Shown: one piece after another, positions 1-7,119 of the stretch
Layout: every line of letters begins with the position of its first letter
Numbering within the stretch: position 1 is the stretch's first letter
Source of the DNA: Sporomusa termitida
GTDB taxonomy: Bacteria; Bacillota; Negativicutes; Sporomusales; Sporomusaceae
Direction: 5' to 3'
DNA: 64,000 bases
Assembly: GCF_007641255.1 (NCBI RefSeq)
Contig: NZ_CP036259.1
Coordinates: 4,280,501 to 4,344,500, forward strand
Notes under the pieces: model-generated
What the model was told of the DNA's origin: nothing
Database searches by the model: none
Seen by the model: only the letters and a program-made list of their open reading frames with translations
Program-made: the position numbers and the translations under genes

Positions 1-151
1 ATTCACTGGCGTGCCAACGCATGGCTTCGTCTATTCTGTCGAATAGCCGGTAAGAAAGATAGCCGTAGAGAATCGCGGTAAACAAAAAATAGATAATAAA
101 AAAAACAAATGAATTGATAATCGTCAGTTGCGTCAGTGTCCGTTGCAACAT
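1..151 (-). CDS. Sensor histidine kinase, N-terminal part (cut by window start)
   Basis: Only the first 50 codons are in the window. They read as a short basic-polar start followed by one strongly hydrophobic helix (roughly residues 13-35, rich in F, I, Y and L) and then a charged stretch (DRIDEAMRWH). That is how a membrane histidine kinase begins. It starts 1 base downstream of the stop codon of the response regulator on the same strand, the usual order for an OmpR-type two-component pair. No catalytic domain is visible, so kinase identity rests on the helix and on context. Confidence 0.7.
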   Translation of the reverse strand, partial: MLQRTLTQLTIINSFVFFIIYFLFTAILYGYLSYRLFDRIDEAMRWHASE

Positions 152-152
152 A

Positions 153-827
153 CTAACTCTCCTTCAGCATAAAACCAACGCCGCGAACGGTCTGAATTAC
201 AGACTCTAACTCAAAAACAGCCAGTTTTTTGCGCAGATGATGGATATAGATATCAACAACGCTCAGGGAAGTTTCCGAGTCTACTCCCCAAATCCGGTCA
301 AAAATCTGATCTCTTGTTATTATCTGTTCTTTGTTTAGCAGTAAAAATTCCAGGATTTCATATTCCTTAATGGTTAACCCCAGCGGTTCCCCGTCTACGA
401 AACCATCCTTCAGGCGGCTGTGTAATGATAGGTTACCGTAATTCAGCTGATCCTCGATAATGAGATTGCCCTTGCGCCGGATAAGAGCTTTTATCCTCGC
501 CAGCAATTCCCGCATAGCAAACGGTTTTACCAGATAGTCATCGGCACCGGCCTCCAAACCAATGACACGATCATCGACACTATCCTTGGCTGTCAAAAGC
601 AGTATAGCAATAGCACAACCGTTATTGCGCAGCGTTGTCAGGATCTCCAGACCGCTCATCCCCGGCAGCATGATATCCAGCACAATTACATCATGAATGC
701 CCTGCTCTGCTAAATACAGCCCCTCATCCCCGGTCGCGGTTTGATCCACAATGTACTCTTCCCCGGTTAAAATGGCTACCGTTGCTTCTCTCAGAATATT
801 GTCATCTTCAATAACAAGTATGCGCAT
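153..827 (-). CDS. OmpR/PhoB-family response regulator
   Basis: 224 residues, the normal length for the family. The receiver domain covers about residues 1-115, with acidic pocket E7-D8-D9, phospho-acceptor D51 (in VIVLDIMLPG), T79 and K101 (LVKPFA), all conserved. A winged-helix DNA-binding domain of the Trans_reg_C type follows (about 125-220), with the IYIHHLRKKL and TVRGVGF motifs. It is the first gene of a two-gene unit and is followed at once by the kinase gene running off the window. The sequence does not show what signal it responds to. Confidence 0.95.
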   Translation of the reverse strand: MRILVIEDDNILREATVAILTGEEYIVDQTATGDEGLYLAEQGIHDVIVLDIMLPGMSGLEILTTLRNNGCAIAILLLTAKDSVDDRVIGLEAGADDYLVKPFAMRELLARIKALIRRKGNLIIEDQLNYGNLSLHSRLKDGFVDGEPLGLTIKEYEILEFLLLNKEQIITRDQIFDRIWGVDSETSLSVVDIYIHHLRKKLAVFELESVIQTVRGVGFMLKES

Positions 828-969
828 GGCTACCTCCTGCAGCTGATATTTCCTACTCTAGTATGCGCCTGCAGCGGCAGAGACATGTTCACTGCCTGAC
901 GGCCAAAAATCGGCATCTCGCCAGCCGCCTTACCTATTGGCTCTAGCTTCTGTTAAATAAAGAAAACAC

Positions 970-1052
970 GGCTTGCGCCCCAGCCTTTGGCGAAAGCGTA
1001 AGCCGATGAGTTATGGTTTCTTATGTCCACAGAATTTATTTATAAATTCTGG
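970..1052 (+). repeat. Copy A of a structured intergenic repeat (copy B at 40701-40784)
   Basis: The last 34 bases (1018-1051) are identical to 40748-40781 and centre on the palindrome AGAATTTATTTATAAATTCT. A GGCTTG block lies 48 bases upstream here and 47 bases upstream in copy B, while the middle differs but keeps a CCTTT core. Conserved ends at a conserved distance with a variable middle suggest a dispersed structured element (an RNA or a small non-autonomous mobile element). No known family was recognised. It lies beyond the 3' end of the Cys-rich gene. Nothing else is seen between 828 and 969. Confidence 0.6.
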
Positions 1053-1058
1053 CAGGCT

Positions 1059-1090
1059 AAAAAAAGCCCGGCAGCCGCAGCCGCCGGGGA
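1059..1090 (-). terminator. Rho-independent terminator of the Cys-rich protein gene
   Basis: On the minus strand CCCGGC pairs with GCCGGG across a 10-base loop and is followed by CTTTTTTT. It lies 7 bases after the stop codon of the gene at 1097-1375. Confidence 0.8.
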
Positions 1091-1096
1091 TTATTG

Positions 1097-1375
1097 CTAC
1101 TTGTTACAGGTATTTTGCGATTGATCTTGCGGATATGCTGTATTCAGGTTCTGCCTAGCGTTGTTGTCCTGCGGCATTGGCTGTTGCTGATGATTTTTTC
1201 TGCAGTCAGACGTTACTCCCTGAGCGCATTCTTCCAAACAGAAGGAATCCCCGCAGCAATCCTGAAAAAACGGCGCTTCTTCCACTCTTGGCGCGGCGGA
1301 AGCCGTGGCGAACAAACCAACCTGCATTAACCCCACCATGGAATACACCATGATTCTTTTTAACATACCCTTCAT
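1097..1375 (-). CDS. Small exported cysteine-rich protein of unknown function
   Basis: 92 residues. The N-terminus has basic residues, a hydrophobic core and an ASAA cleavage site (about residues 20-28), so it is probably secreted across the inner membrane. The mature part carries six cysteines (in DCCGDSFCLEEC, SDCRK and NTCNK) and a Gln/Asn-rich tail. An excellent ribosome site, AAGGGAGG, lies 6-7 bases before the ATG, and a terminator follows directly, so the gene is very probably real and monocistronic. Function not recognised; metal binding or a disulfide-stabilised periplasmic protein are guesses only. Confidence 0.75.
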   Translation of the reverse strand: MKGMLKRIMVYSMVGLMQVGLFATASAAPRVEEAPFFQDCCGDSFCLEECAQGVTSDCRKNHQQQPMPQDNNARQNLNTAYPQDQSQNTCNK

Positions 1376-1551
1376 CTGAGTACCTCCCTTTTCTATGTAT
1401 GCCTAAGGCATGTTTATATAATAGAATCATTTTCTTAAAATTTCTTTAAACTCAGCCAGGTAAAATTACCCACAAGAGGGAAACGCCGGCGCCGCCTTCC
1501 CGGCGCCCTCCAAATTGCCAGCAAAAATCCGGCCGGCAAGGTTAACTGTAC

Positions 1552-1579
1552 TTGCAATTCCCCGCAAACAAGCTATAAT
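1552..1579 (+). promoter_or_regulatory. Plus-strand promoter of a convergent RNA locus
   Basis: TTGCAA (1552-1557), a 16-base spacer, and TATAAT (1574-1579). The transcript would begin near 1586 and run into the region covered by the opposing RNA (1597-1694). The only reading frame at its start is a 9-codon GTG frame without a ribosome site. Confidence 0.5.
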
Positions 1580-1596
1580 TAGAAATAGGTGGAAAT

Positions 1597-1694
1597 TAAA
1601 AAGGTCGCCGTGACCTGAAAGTGCTGGAACACTTCCAGGCCCGCGCAAGGTGAAATGAGCACCTACACGTAACAGTCAAGCTGTCCACGACGAC
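1597..1694 (-). ncRNA. Candidate antisense RNA of a convergent (type I toxin-antitoxin-like) locus
   Basis: On the minus strand, TTGTCT (1725-1730), an 18-base spacer and a perfect TATAAT (1701-1706) form a promoter with a start near 1694. About 98 bases on, AGGTC-ACGGC-GACCT (1602-1616) followed by TTTT makes a compact terminator. In between, CCTG.AAGTG and CACTT.CAGG form a second hairpin (1613-1644). The plus-strand promoter at 1552-1579 fires toward it, so the two RNAs would overlap. Overlapping convergent RNAs sharing such hairpins are seen in type I toxin-antitoxin loci, but no toxin-like membrane peptide was found, so this may be a relic. Confidence 0.4.
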
Positions 1695-1913
1695 ATTACT
1701 ATTATACACTGGCGTTCCCCCGGAAGACAAGCCGGGGCGCGCGGGTATAAGGGACGTTGCCGCCGGCGCCGGGCTGTGAGTGCGACTGGACGCAGCAAAT
1801 CTTCCTTCTCTCCTCACTGCCAGTTATCCGCAGCCTGGCCAACCTGGGCCTTTGCTGACCAGGCCGGCTCTATGTCCGGCTTATTGGGATTGAGGCTATA
1901 GCAAGCATCGACG

Positions 1914-1957
1914 CCAAACGCATGTGTAGGGTACAAACCTGCGCATGCGTTTTTTAA
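1914..1957 (+). terminator. Rho-independent terminator without an obvious gene
   Basis: AAACGCATG (1916-1924) pairs with CATGCGTTT across a partly paired loop and is followed by a T-run (to 1955). No credible plus-strand gene precedes it; the transcript starting near 1586 is the only candidate I can name. Confidence 0.6.
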
Positions 1958-2114
1958 TTTCCCCCTGTAAACAGCTGGCGGCAGGGCTTCGGCCTTTGGC
2001 CCCAGCCTAAGTATGGGGGGTATAAAATTGTCTAACGAAAACAGAACCCGGCTCCTGCCAGCTGTCTCCACGGCCAACCGCCGTGACACCGCTGCCGGCC
2101 GGGAGGGTGGGGTT

Positions 2115-2435
2115 ATGCTGAAAGGTTTGTTAAGCGAGGCTTTTGACCAGTATGTTTTTGATCGGGTGGACCATATCCTCAATCTGGCCGATGCCAATGA
2201 TGCCGGCTACAGTAAGACGGCCAGGGAAGTCAGTGCCGCCCTGGACCGGCTGCTGGTGCTGGCCCGGGCCCTGAAGGCCGAGCATCCGGAACTGACCGGT
2301 TTGGTCATGGATTTCGAGGCGCTCACGGCGCTGGAGTCCGGCCAGGCGGCGGAAATTTCCTATAAGCAGGGGTTGCGGGACAGCAGCCATATCCACCGGG
2401 AGTTTATGACCTTCCTGCAGCAGCAGTATGATTGA
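2115..2435 (+). CDS. Small helical protein, DUF6809-like
   Basis: 106 residues from the ATG at 2115, chosen because GGGAGGGTGGGG lies just upstream; an in-frame ATG at 2013 has no such site. The protein is predicted almost wholly alpha-helical. It ends in a conserved-looking block (ISYKQGLRDSSHIHREF) that resembles the xYGFRLG..L..E tail of the small DUF6809 family common in Firmicutes. This assignment is from memory of the family pattern, not a search. No function is known to me. It stands alone, with no neighbour close enough for an operon. Confidence 0.6.
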   Translation: MLKGLLSEAFDQYVFDRVDHILNLADANDAGYSKTAREVSAALDRLLVLARALKAEHPELTGLVMDFEALTALESGQAAEISYKQGLRDSSHIHREFMTFLQQQYD

Positions 2436-2663
2436 CGCAGCAACAGCGCCGCCAATACCGCAGCGGCATTGAACAACAGCTACCCACAGGCCGGCGGCAT
2501 TGCCCGCTGCCTCCACCCACCGCTTTGCTCATATATGCGCCGTCTGCGCCCGTGCTTTTACAGACCATTTTAGCCTGCTCCAGTGGGGCCCTGCGTTTTC
2601 ATGCCGTGAATACGCTTCCCCGCAAAGGCATGGATAGTTCTTGTGCCGGCAATACACTTGCCC

Positions 2664-2731
2664 CATTGTTCTGTTCCCTGGTGCCAGGGACAACAAACCG
2701 GAAACATGGTCCCTGTCCCCCTGCTTCCGGC
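2664..2731. repeat. REP-like inverted repeat cluster
   Basis: TCCCTGG-TG-CCAGGGA is a near-perfect palindrome (2677-2692), followed by GGTCCCTGTCCCC. Guanine-rich GGGGACAGGG-type palindromes are typical of dispersed extragenic repeats in Clostridia and Negativicutes, and a related one occurs at 28831-28957. The rest of 2436-2790 holds no supported gene. Confidence 0.4.
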
Positions 2732-2790
2732 GGCATTGCCTCTGTCCTGCTTTCGTATGCAGCTTCGTCAACACCAACCCCGCTTCCGCC

Positions 2791-3591
2791 TTAGAACAGC
2801 AACAAGCTCACAGCCATGGCCAGCATGCCCAGCACCAGCCCCAGCATCGATGCGTGTCCCGAATGCGACTCCCGCGACATCGGCAGCAATTCATCAAGGG
2901 AAATATAGACCATGATGCCGGCGACAACCGCAAATGATATGCCGAATACGCCGTCGCTGAAGACTGACCGCAGAATAAAATAGCCGACAATACCGCCAAT
3001 CGGTTCAGCCAATCCTGACAACAGGGCAAAGAAGAAGCCGCGCAGCTTGCTGCGGGTGGCATAAAAGATGGGCAGCGCTACCGACATCCCTTCGGGAATA
3101 TTATGAATGGCGATGGCGATAGCCAGGGAAACGCCCAGTGCAGGGTCCTCCAGCGCGCCCATAAACGTCGCCAGCCCCTCGGGAAAGTTGTGCATGGCAA
3201 TGACAAAGGCAGTGAGAAGCCCCATCCGTTCCAGCTTGCCCGCAAGCTCGGCCTGTGATTCTTCCGGCTGATTGATCTGCATTTCATGATAACTGATGCC
3301 GGGCGGCACCAGCTTATCCAGCAGCGCCGCCGCCAGCATGCCGGCAAAAAAGCAGCCGACAGCCGCCCACGGCCCCAGCTCCGGGCCCAGATCCGCGGTC
3401 AGCGCGATTTCCGCCTTGCGCAGAATCTCGACAAACGAGACATAAATCATAACCCCGGCGGAAAATCCCAAACCGACAGACAATAATTTCATATTGTCCT
3501 TTTTCGCCACAAAAGCAAGCGCCCCGCCGGCACCGGTCGCCAGTCCCGCCAATAGAGTCAGACTGAACGCCAGCCAGACATTTTCGCTCAT
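2791..3591 (-). CDS. zupT: ZIP-family metal transporter (ZupT-like)
   Basis: 266 residues with about eight membrane helices. Two signature metal-binding helices are present: HNFPEGLATF (about residues 133-142) and HNIPEGMSVALPI (about 161-173), the paired HN.PEG motifs of ZIP helices IV and V. A downstream SGLAEPIGG segment is also typical of ZupT. The family moves divalent metals, chiefly zinc and also iron or manganese, inward across the cytoplasmic membrane. A GGGGGCTGGGG ribosome site precedes the ATG. It is a single gene; the region 3592-3884 upstream holds no supported gene. Confidence 0.9.
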   Translation of the reverse strand: MSENVWLAFSLTLLAGLATGAGGALAFVAKKDNMKLLSVGLGFSAGVMIYVSFVEILRKAEIALTADLGPELGPWAAVGCFFAGMLAAALLDKLVPPGISYHEMQINQPEESQAELAGKLERMGLLTAFVIAMHNFPEGLATFMGALEDPALGVSLAIAIAIHNIPEGMSVALPIFYATRSKLRGFFFALLSGLAEPIGGIVGYFILRSVFSDGVFGISFAVVAGIMVYISLDELLPMSRESHSGHASMLGLVLGMLAMAVSLLLF

Positions 3592-3884
3592 TCCCCAGCC
3601 CCCTTATTCAGTATGAGAGGATTTTTCGCTATTTTAGGAGATAATTCCTGCCTGCAGTAGTTTTCCCCCCACAATGCGCTGACTTTCCTGCAGCAGCAGC
3701 TTGACTGAAGTACCACCGGCTCCGCGCGGCCGGGGCGCGGTCCGCTTCACCGCACAGCATGTGGCATACTTTACCTCTTCAAAATTAAACAGCCCGGCTT
3801 GTCCAGCCACTGCTGACACTTTATAATAGTCTTATGGCAGGCAGTGAATCAGTACCCACTGCAATAAGGCGGGAGGCATAAACT

Positions 3885-5510
3885 GTGAGTGAAGAACAAC
3901 AATCTGTCTTAGTAGAGCCCCCATTGAAATGGAGCAAGAAAAAAATTGTCTTGTTTATAGTCGTGCTAGCCTTGCTGGCAGGAGCCATCCTTTTTCAGTT
4001 TGCTGCCGGCAAGGTAAAGACAGCGCTGGAGCAATCACTGCTGGTAGCTGCCAATGAGGCTGTCAATGGCCAGATCACAGCGGACGGGTTTGATTTATCC
4101 ATCCTCGGGTCGGCGGTAATTAAAGAAGTCCAGGTACTTGATGCCGCCGGACAACCGCTGGCCAGGCTCAAGCGGTTACATATTAGTTATAACTGGAGTG
4201 ATCTGCTCAAAGGACAGGTGGGTCCACAGCTAATCAAAGCTGTGACTGTGGAAAAACCGGAATTTTGGGTTGCCTTGCATCAGGACCGCCTGAACTGGGA
4301 TGGTTTGCTCAAGGAAAAAACAGATGAGCAGTCCGACTTAGCCTGGCTGGTAACAATTAAGGATGGCAAACTGCATCTGACAACAGATTCCCTGGCAAAA
4401 ACCGTGGACCAGTTGACCGGCGAGGTTGATCTTCGCCGGAAGAACCAAATCCGCCTTGCCGCCACCGGCAAACTAGAGCAGGCGGCGCTGAGGCTGGACG
4501 GTCTATGGGGAACCCCGGATATTGCCGAGATTACTTTGTCGGCAGCGCAGCTGGACCTGGCCACGCTAGGGCTGACAGCCGCGGACGACCCGATTCAAGT
4601 AACAGGCGGTAGTCTGGACGAATTAACTGTCAAAGTTGGTAAAGATGCGACAGGTACAACGTTGCTGAAAGCGTTAGCCGGCCGTATTTCCGGTGTGTCT
4701 ACCACTGGCGCTTTAGCCCTGACGCAGGGCAGCGCCCAGTTTGAAAAGCAGGCCGATACAATTCAGGTTGTTAATGGCCAGGCGCTGTATCAAGGCCAGG
4801 CGATTACCGCGGCCGGGCAGGTGCTGACAGCACCGGCCGGTGACAAGACACTGGATTTTGATATCCAGCTGCCGGCCGGCGATCCGGCCGTACTCCTGTC
4901 CGGTCTGCAGGCCGGCGGGGTTCTGGCGGCGCAGGGCAAGGTTACCGGTTCTGTCTTGTCACCGGTGTTGTCCGGTAACTTTTCCCTTGGCAGTCTGCAG
5001 TTCGGCAATATAATTATCAGCAGCATCAACGGTACCTTCACCTTTGTCCAGCAAACCCTACAACTGCTGACAGCGCAAGGTGCCACGCTGGGCGGCTCGG
5101 TGCTAGCCAACGGCGAAATCTTCCCGGATACGCAGCAATTCACCCTGTCTCTGGCCGGCAGCGGCCTTGATGCGTCACAGCTAACGGAAAAAGACGTCAA
5201 AGGCCCCTTAGCGTTTACAGGCACGGCCGCCGGTTCGGCGGCGGCCGCAACGGTGCAGGGCTGCTTCACCATTGCCAACGGCACTGCCTATGGCCTGTCG
5301 TTTCACACCCTGACCGGCAATTTCCTAAAACAGGGGACGGCGGAAGCGGAAATCAGCAACCTGGCGATTCACACTGATTTTGGCGTCTTTTATCCGGAAC
5401 AGCTAAACCAAAGTCTGGTGGAAAAGCTGCGTGAGCGCAAGCTGCCGGCAACACGGACCGAAATAAAAGAAAAGGTGACCGAAAAAATATTTGATAAGCT
5501 GTTTCGCTAA
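3885..5510 (+). CDS. AsmA-like membrane-anchored protein
   Basis: 541 residues starting at GTG, with GGGAGG 8 bases upstream. One N-terminal membrane helix (about residues 19-40) is followed by a long, low-complexity beta-rich periplasmic part made of repeating hydrophobic/polar strands. The N-terminal pattern (an amphipathic helix, then ITADGFDLSILGSAVIKEVQV and SWSDLL-type segments) resembles AsmA/DUF748/TamB-type bridge proteins, which in diderm bacteria carry lipids between the inner and outer membranes. The last 60 residues turn helical and basic. No operon partner is visible. The family call is from pattern; a function in outer-membrane lipid traffic is inference. Confidence 0.7.
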   Translation: MSEEQQSVLVEPPLKWSKKKIVLFIVVLALLAGAILFQFAAGKVKTALEQSLLVAANEAVNGQITADGFDLSILGSAVIKEVQVLDAAGQPLARLKRLHISYNWSDLLKGQVGPQLIKAVTVEKPEFWVALHQDRLNWDGLLKEKTDEQSDLAWLVTIKDGKLHLTTDSLAKTVDQLTGEVDLRRKNQIRLAATGKLEQAALRLDGLWGTPDIAEITLSAAQLDLATLGLTAADDPIQVTGGSLDELTVKVGKDATGTTLLKALAGRISGVSTTGALALTQGSAQFEKQADTIQVVNGQALYQGQAITAAGQVLTAPAGDKTLDFDIQLPAGDPAVLLSGLQAGGVLAAQGKVTGSVLSPVLSGNFSLGSLQFGNIIISSINGTFTFVQQTLQLLTAQGATLGGSVLANGEIFPDTQQFTLSLAGSGLDASQLTEKDVKGPLAFTGTAAGSAAAATVQGCFTIANGTAYGLSFHTLTGNFLKQGTAEAEISNLAIHTDFGVFYPEQLNQSLVEKLRERKLPATRTEIKEKVTEKIFDKLFR

Positions 5511-5676
5511 GGCCGCTTGGCCTGCTGGCCTGCGGTCTCCTGGGCCTGCGAAGGCAAGGCCTCAGTCCCAAAGACATGAAAACGCTTCCCTTTCGGCAAC
5601 AGGTTTTTATTATTAACCTGTCGGCGTTAAGGGGAGCATTTCATTTTTGACAAGGGCTACGACCTTTTATCAACTA

Positions 5677-5809
5677 TTATTGGGGGCCCGGCAATATTTC
5701 CCCAACTTCCTTAAGCGTGTCCTGTTCGCCGAAAAATAATGCAGGGTATCGGGGGGGAATTTACTGTCTTCTCCGGTATGCCCGGCCTTATCTGCAATGC
5801 TTTAGTGGC
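5677..5809 (-). pseudogene. Relic of a DUF1537 four-carbon acid-sugar kinase (C-terminal end)
   Basis: On the minus strand, in shifting frames, one reads ATKALQI, RPG, TGEDSKFP and then EQDTLKEVGEILPG before a TAA. These match, in order, the last 60 residues of the intact kinase at 7120-8559 (VATKALQIK, RPGIPVWQTGEDSKFPQ, QENTLKEVVEILLG). Internal deletions and frame changes show it is dead. The rest of the gene is missing: the upstream end runs straight into the histidine-phosphatase relic. Confidence 0.8.
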
Positions 5810-6136
5810 TAACCTCTGCCATTTCCCAACACATATATTTTTCCATATTCCGCTATATTGAAACTATCGCCGTAAAATCCTTGCGCCTTTAATTCTCTTT
5901 GAATCTGCAGCATTAAAAAGCCATGTGTTACTACGAGCACATATATTGAGCTGTTTCTATTGCTCGTGGAAATCACTGCAATAGCATTTCTCCCAGTCAG
6001 ACGTATTGACTGGCATACCCTCCGGCATGATTGCTGCGCAATCGTATAGTCCCACCCATTCCCTAAATTCTTCATCAGTCATCAAGTACTTATGCGAGCA
6101 ATCCACCCTAAAATGCCGTACTAACCCGATTTTCAT
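5809..6136 (-). pseudogene. Internally deleted histidine phosphatase (phosphoglycerate mutase-like)
   Basis: The N-terminal part starts at 6136 and reads MKIGLVRHFRVD, then DEEFREWV and WEKCYCSDFHEQ before a stop. MKIGLVRHF is the catalytic RH motif of the family, and the CYCSD segment is where the R..QTA block would begin. In another frame the text resumes as YVLVVTHGFLMLQIQREL and ends at 5809; VVTHG is the second catalytic histidine motif. The roughly 80-residue middle section is missing and the frame changes at the join (near 5960), so the product is not functional. Confidence 0.75.
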
Positions 6137-6202
6137 AAATTCTCTTCTTTCATCCAATAATAATTTCACTTCATTATAAATGTGTACCGTAAAAAACATA
6201 AA

Positions 6203-6240
6203 ACTCCTGCCAAATCCCCCTGGATCTGACAGGATTTCTC
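6203..6240. repeat. CTCCTGCCAAAT hairpin repeat, copy 1
   Basis: An ACTCCTGCCAAATC arm pairs imperfectly with GATCTGACAGGATTT. Similar hairpins occur at 32049-32104 and 48778-48826, all between genes. Confidence 0.45.
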
Positions 6241-6329
6241 TCATTTTGAAAAGGCAGGTCCTTTCCTTGGAGTTGATTGATATGATTGGTTAATTAACCG
6301 CTATTAATGACAAATTTTATTATAAGATA

Positions 6330-6358
6330 TTGACATGGAAAGAAAATGCAGCTATTAT
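6330..6358 (+). promoter_or_regulatory. Sigma-A-type promoter of the LptA-like gene
   Basis: A perfect TTGACA (6330-6335), 17-base spacer and TATTAT (6353-6358). It lies about 120 bases before the start codon at 6481, leaving a leader of about 115 bases in which no known riboswitch was recognised. Confidence 0.7.
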
Positions 6359-6480
6359 TAGTACTATAAAAACTTTAAGGGTACTGCTAGTATGAAATAA
6401 GGTGGCGGTTTTTGGTATAAGGTCAGACCATCTTATGCGAATTGCTCATATTACCATCCCCTCGCCTGGAGGTCACAAAT

Positions 6481-6966
6481 ATGAACCGGAACGTATTATT
6501 CCTCTTTATTATAGCTTTCTATTTTCTAGTCTGCTCAGCAGGCCCAGCCGCTGCTGCAAAGCCTACCGTCACAGCCGACACCACCTATTATGATACAGAT
6601 ACCGGTCTCTATTTATTAAAAGGCAATGTACGCATTGAAGCCGGCAGCCGCATGATAACGGCCGGTCAGGCCAGAGTCAGCCTCAGTTCGTTGGAGGTCT
6701 GGGGCTCAGACGGCATCACCCTTACCCAGGATAACATTCATCTTACCGCCGGCAGCGTTTACGCCTATGGTACCCAGAACAAAGCGGTGCTTGGCGGCGG
6801 TGTGACATTATCGCAGTCCCATATCACCATTACCGCCGATACAGCAGACTTCAACTGGCGCACCAAAATTGGGACATTTACCGGCAATGTCCAGGTCACT
6901 CAAGGCAGTAACACCTGGTCCGCGGCTTCTGTAACATACAATTTGAGAAACGGCAGGCTGGAGTAG
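6481..6966 (+). CDS. LptA/OstA-like periplasmic protein
   Basis: 161 residues from the ATG at 6481, chosen for its TGGAGGTC ribosome site; an upstream in-frame start at 6442 lacks one. A signal peptide (about residues 1-24, ending AAA) is followed by an OstA/LptA_N-type beta-jellyroll: repeated strands with motifs such as YLLKGNVRIEAGSRMITAGQ, VLGGGVTLSQ and TFTGNVQVTQGSNTWSAASV. LptA proteins form the periplasmic bridge that carries lipopolysaccharide to the outer membrane, which fits a diderm Firmicute. It has no LptB/C neighbours here, so it may be a stand-alone paralogue. A strong terminator follows at 7061. Confidence 0.85.
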   Translation: MNRNVLFLFIIAFYFLVCSAGPAAAAKPTVTADTTYYDTDTGLYLLKGNVRIEAGSRMITAGQARVSLSSLEVWGSDGITLTQDNIHLTAGSVYAYGTQNKAVLGGGVTLSQSHITITADTADFNWRTKIGTFTGNVQVTQGSNTWSAASVTYNLRNGRLE

Positions 6967-7060
6967 CTCTATTCATCTGCTGTTGACCCTGATGGTGCCT
7001 GGCGGCGGTCTATATAGTAACGTCAGCCATAGTAGTACTTAAAACCGCAAGCTGATGGCA

Positions 7061-7104
7061 AGAGGCCCCACCCCTGCAGGTGCGCAGGGGTAGGGCCTCT
7101 TTTT
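7061..7104 (+). terminator. Strong terminator between the convergent LptA-like and kinase genes
   Basis: AGAGGCCC.ACCCCTGC pairs with GCAGGGGT.GGGCCTCT around a short loop and is followed by TTTTT on the plus strand. It sits between two genes that end toward each other and may serve both. Confidence 0.8.
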
Positions 7105-7119
7105 AGGCGTGCATAGATA

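Noticed and set aside
3634-3819. 61-residue minus-strand GTG frame
   Set aside because: No ribosome site, odd composition, and no family pattern.
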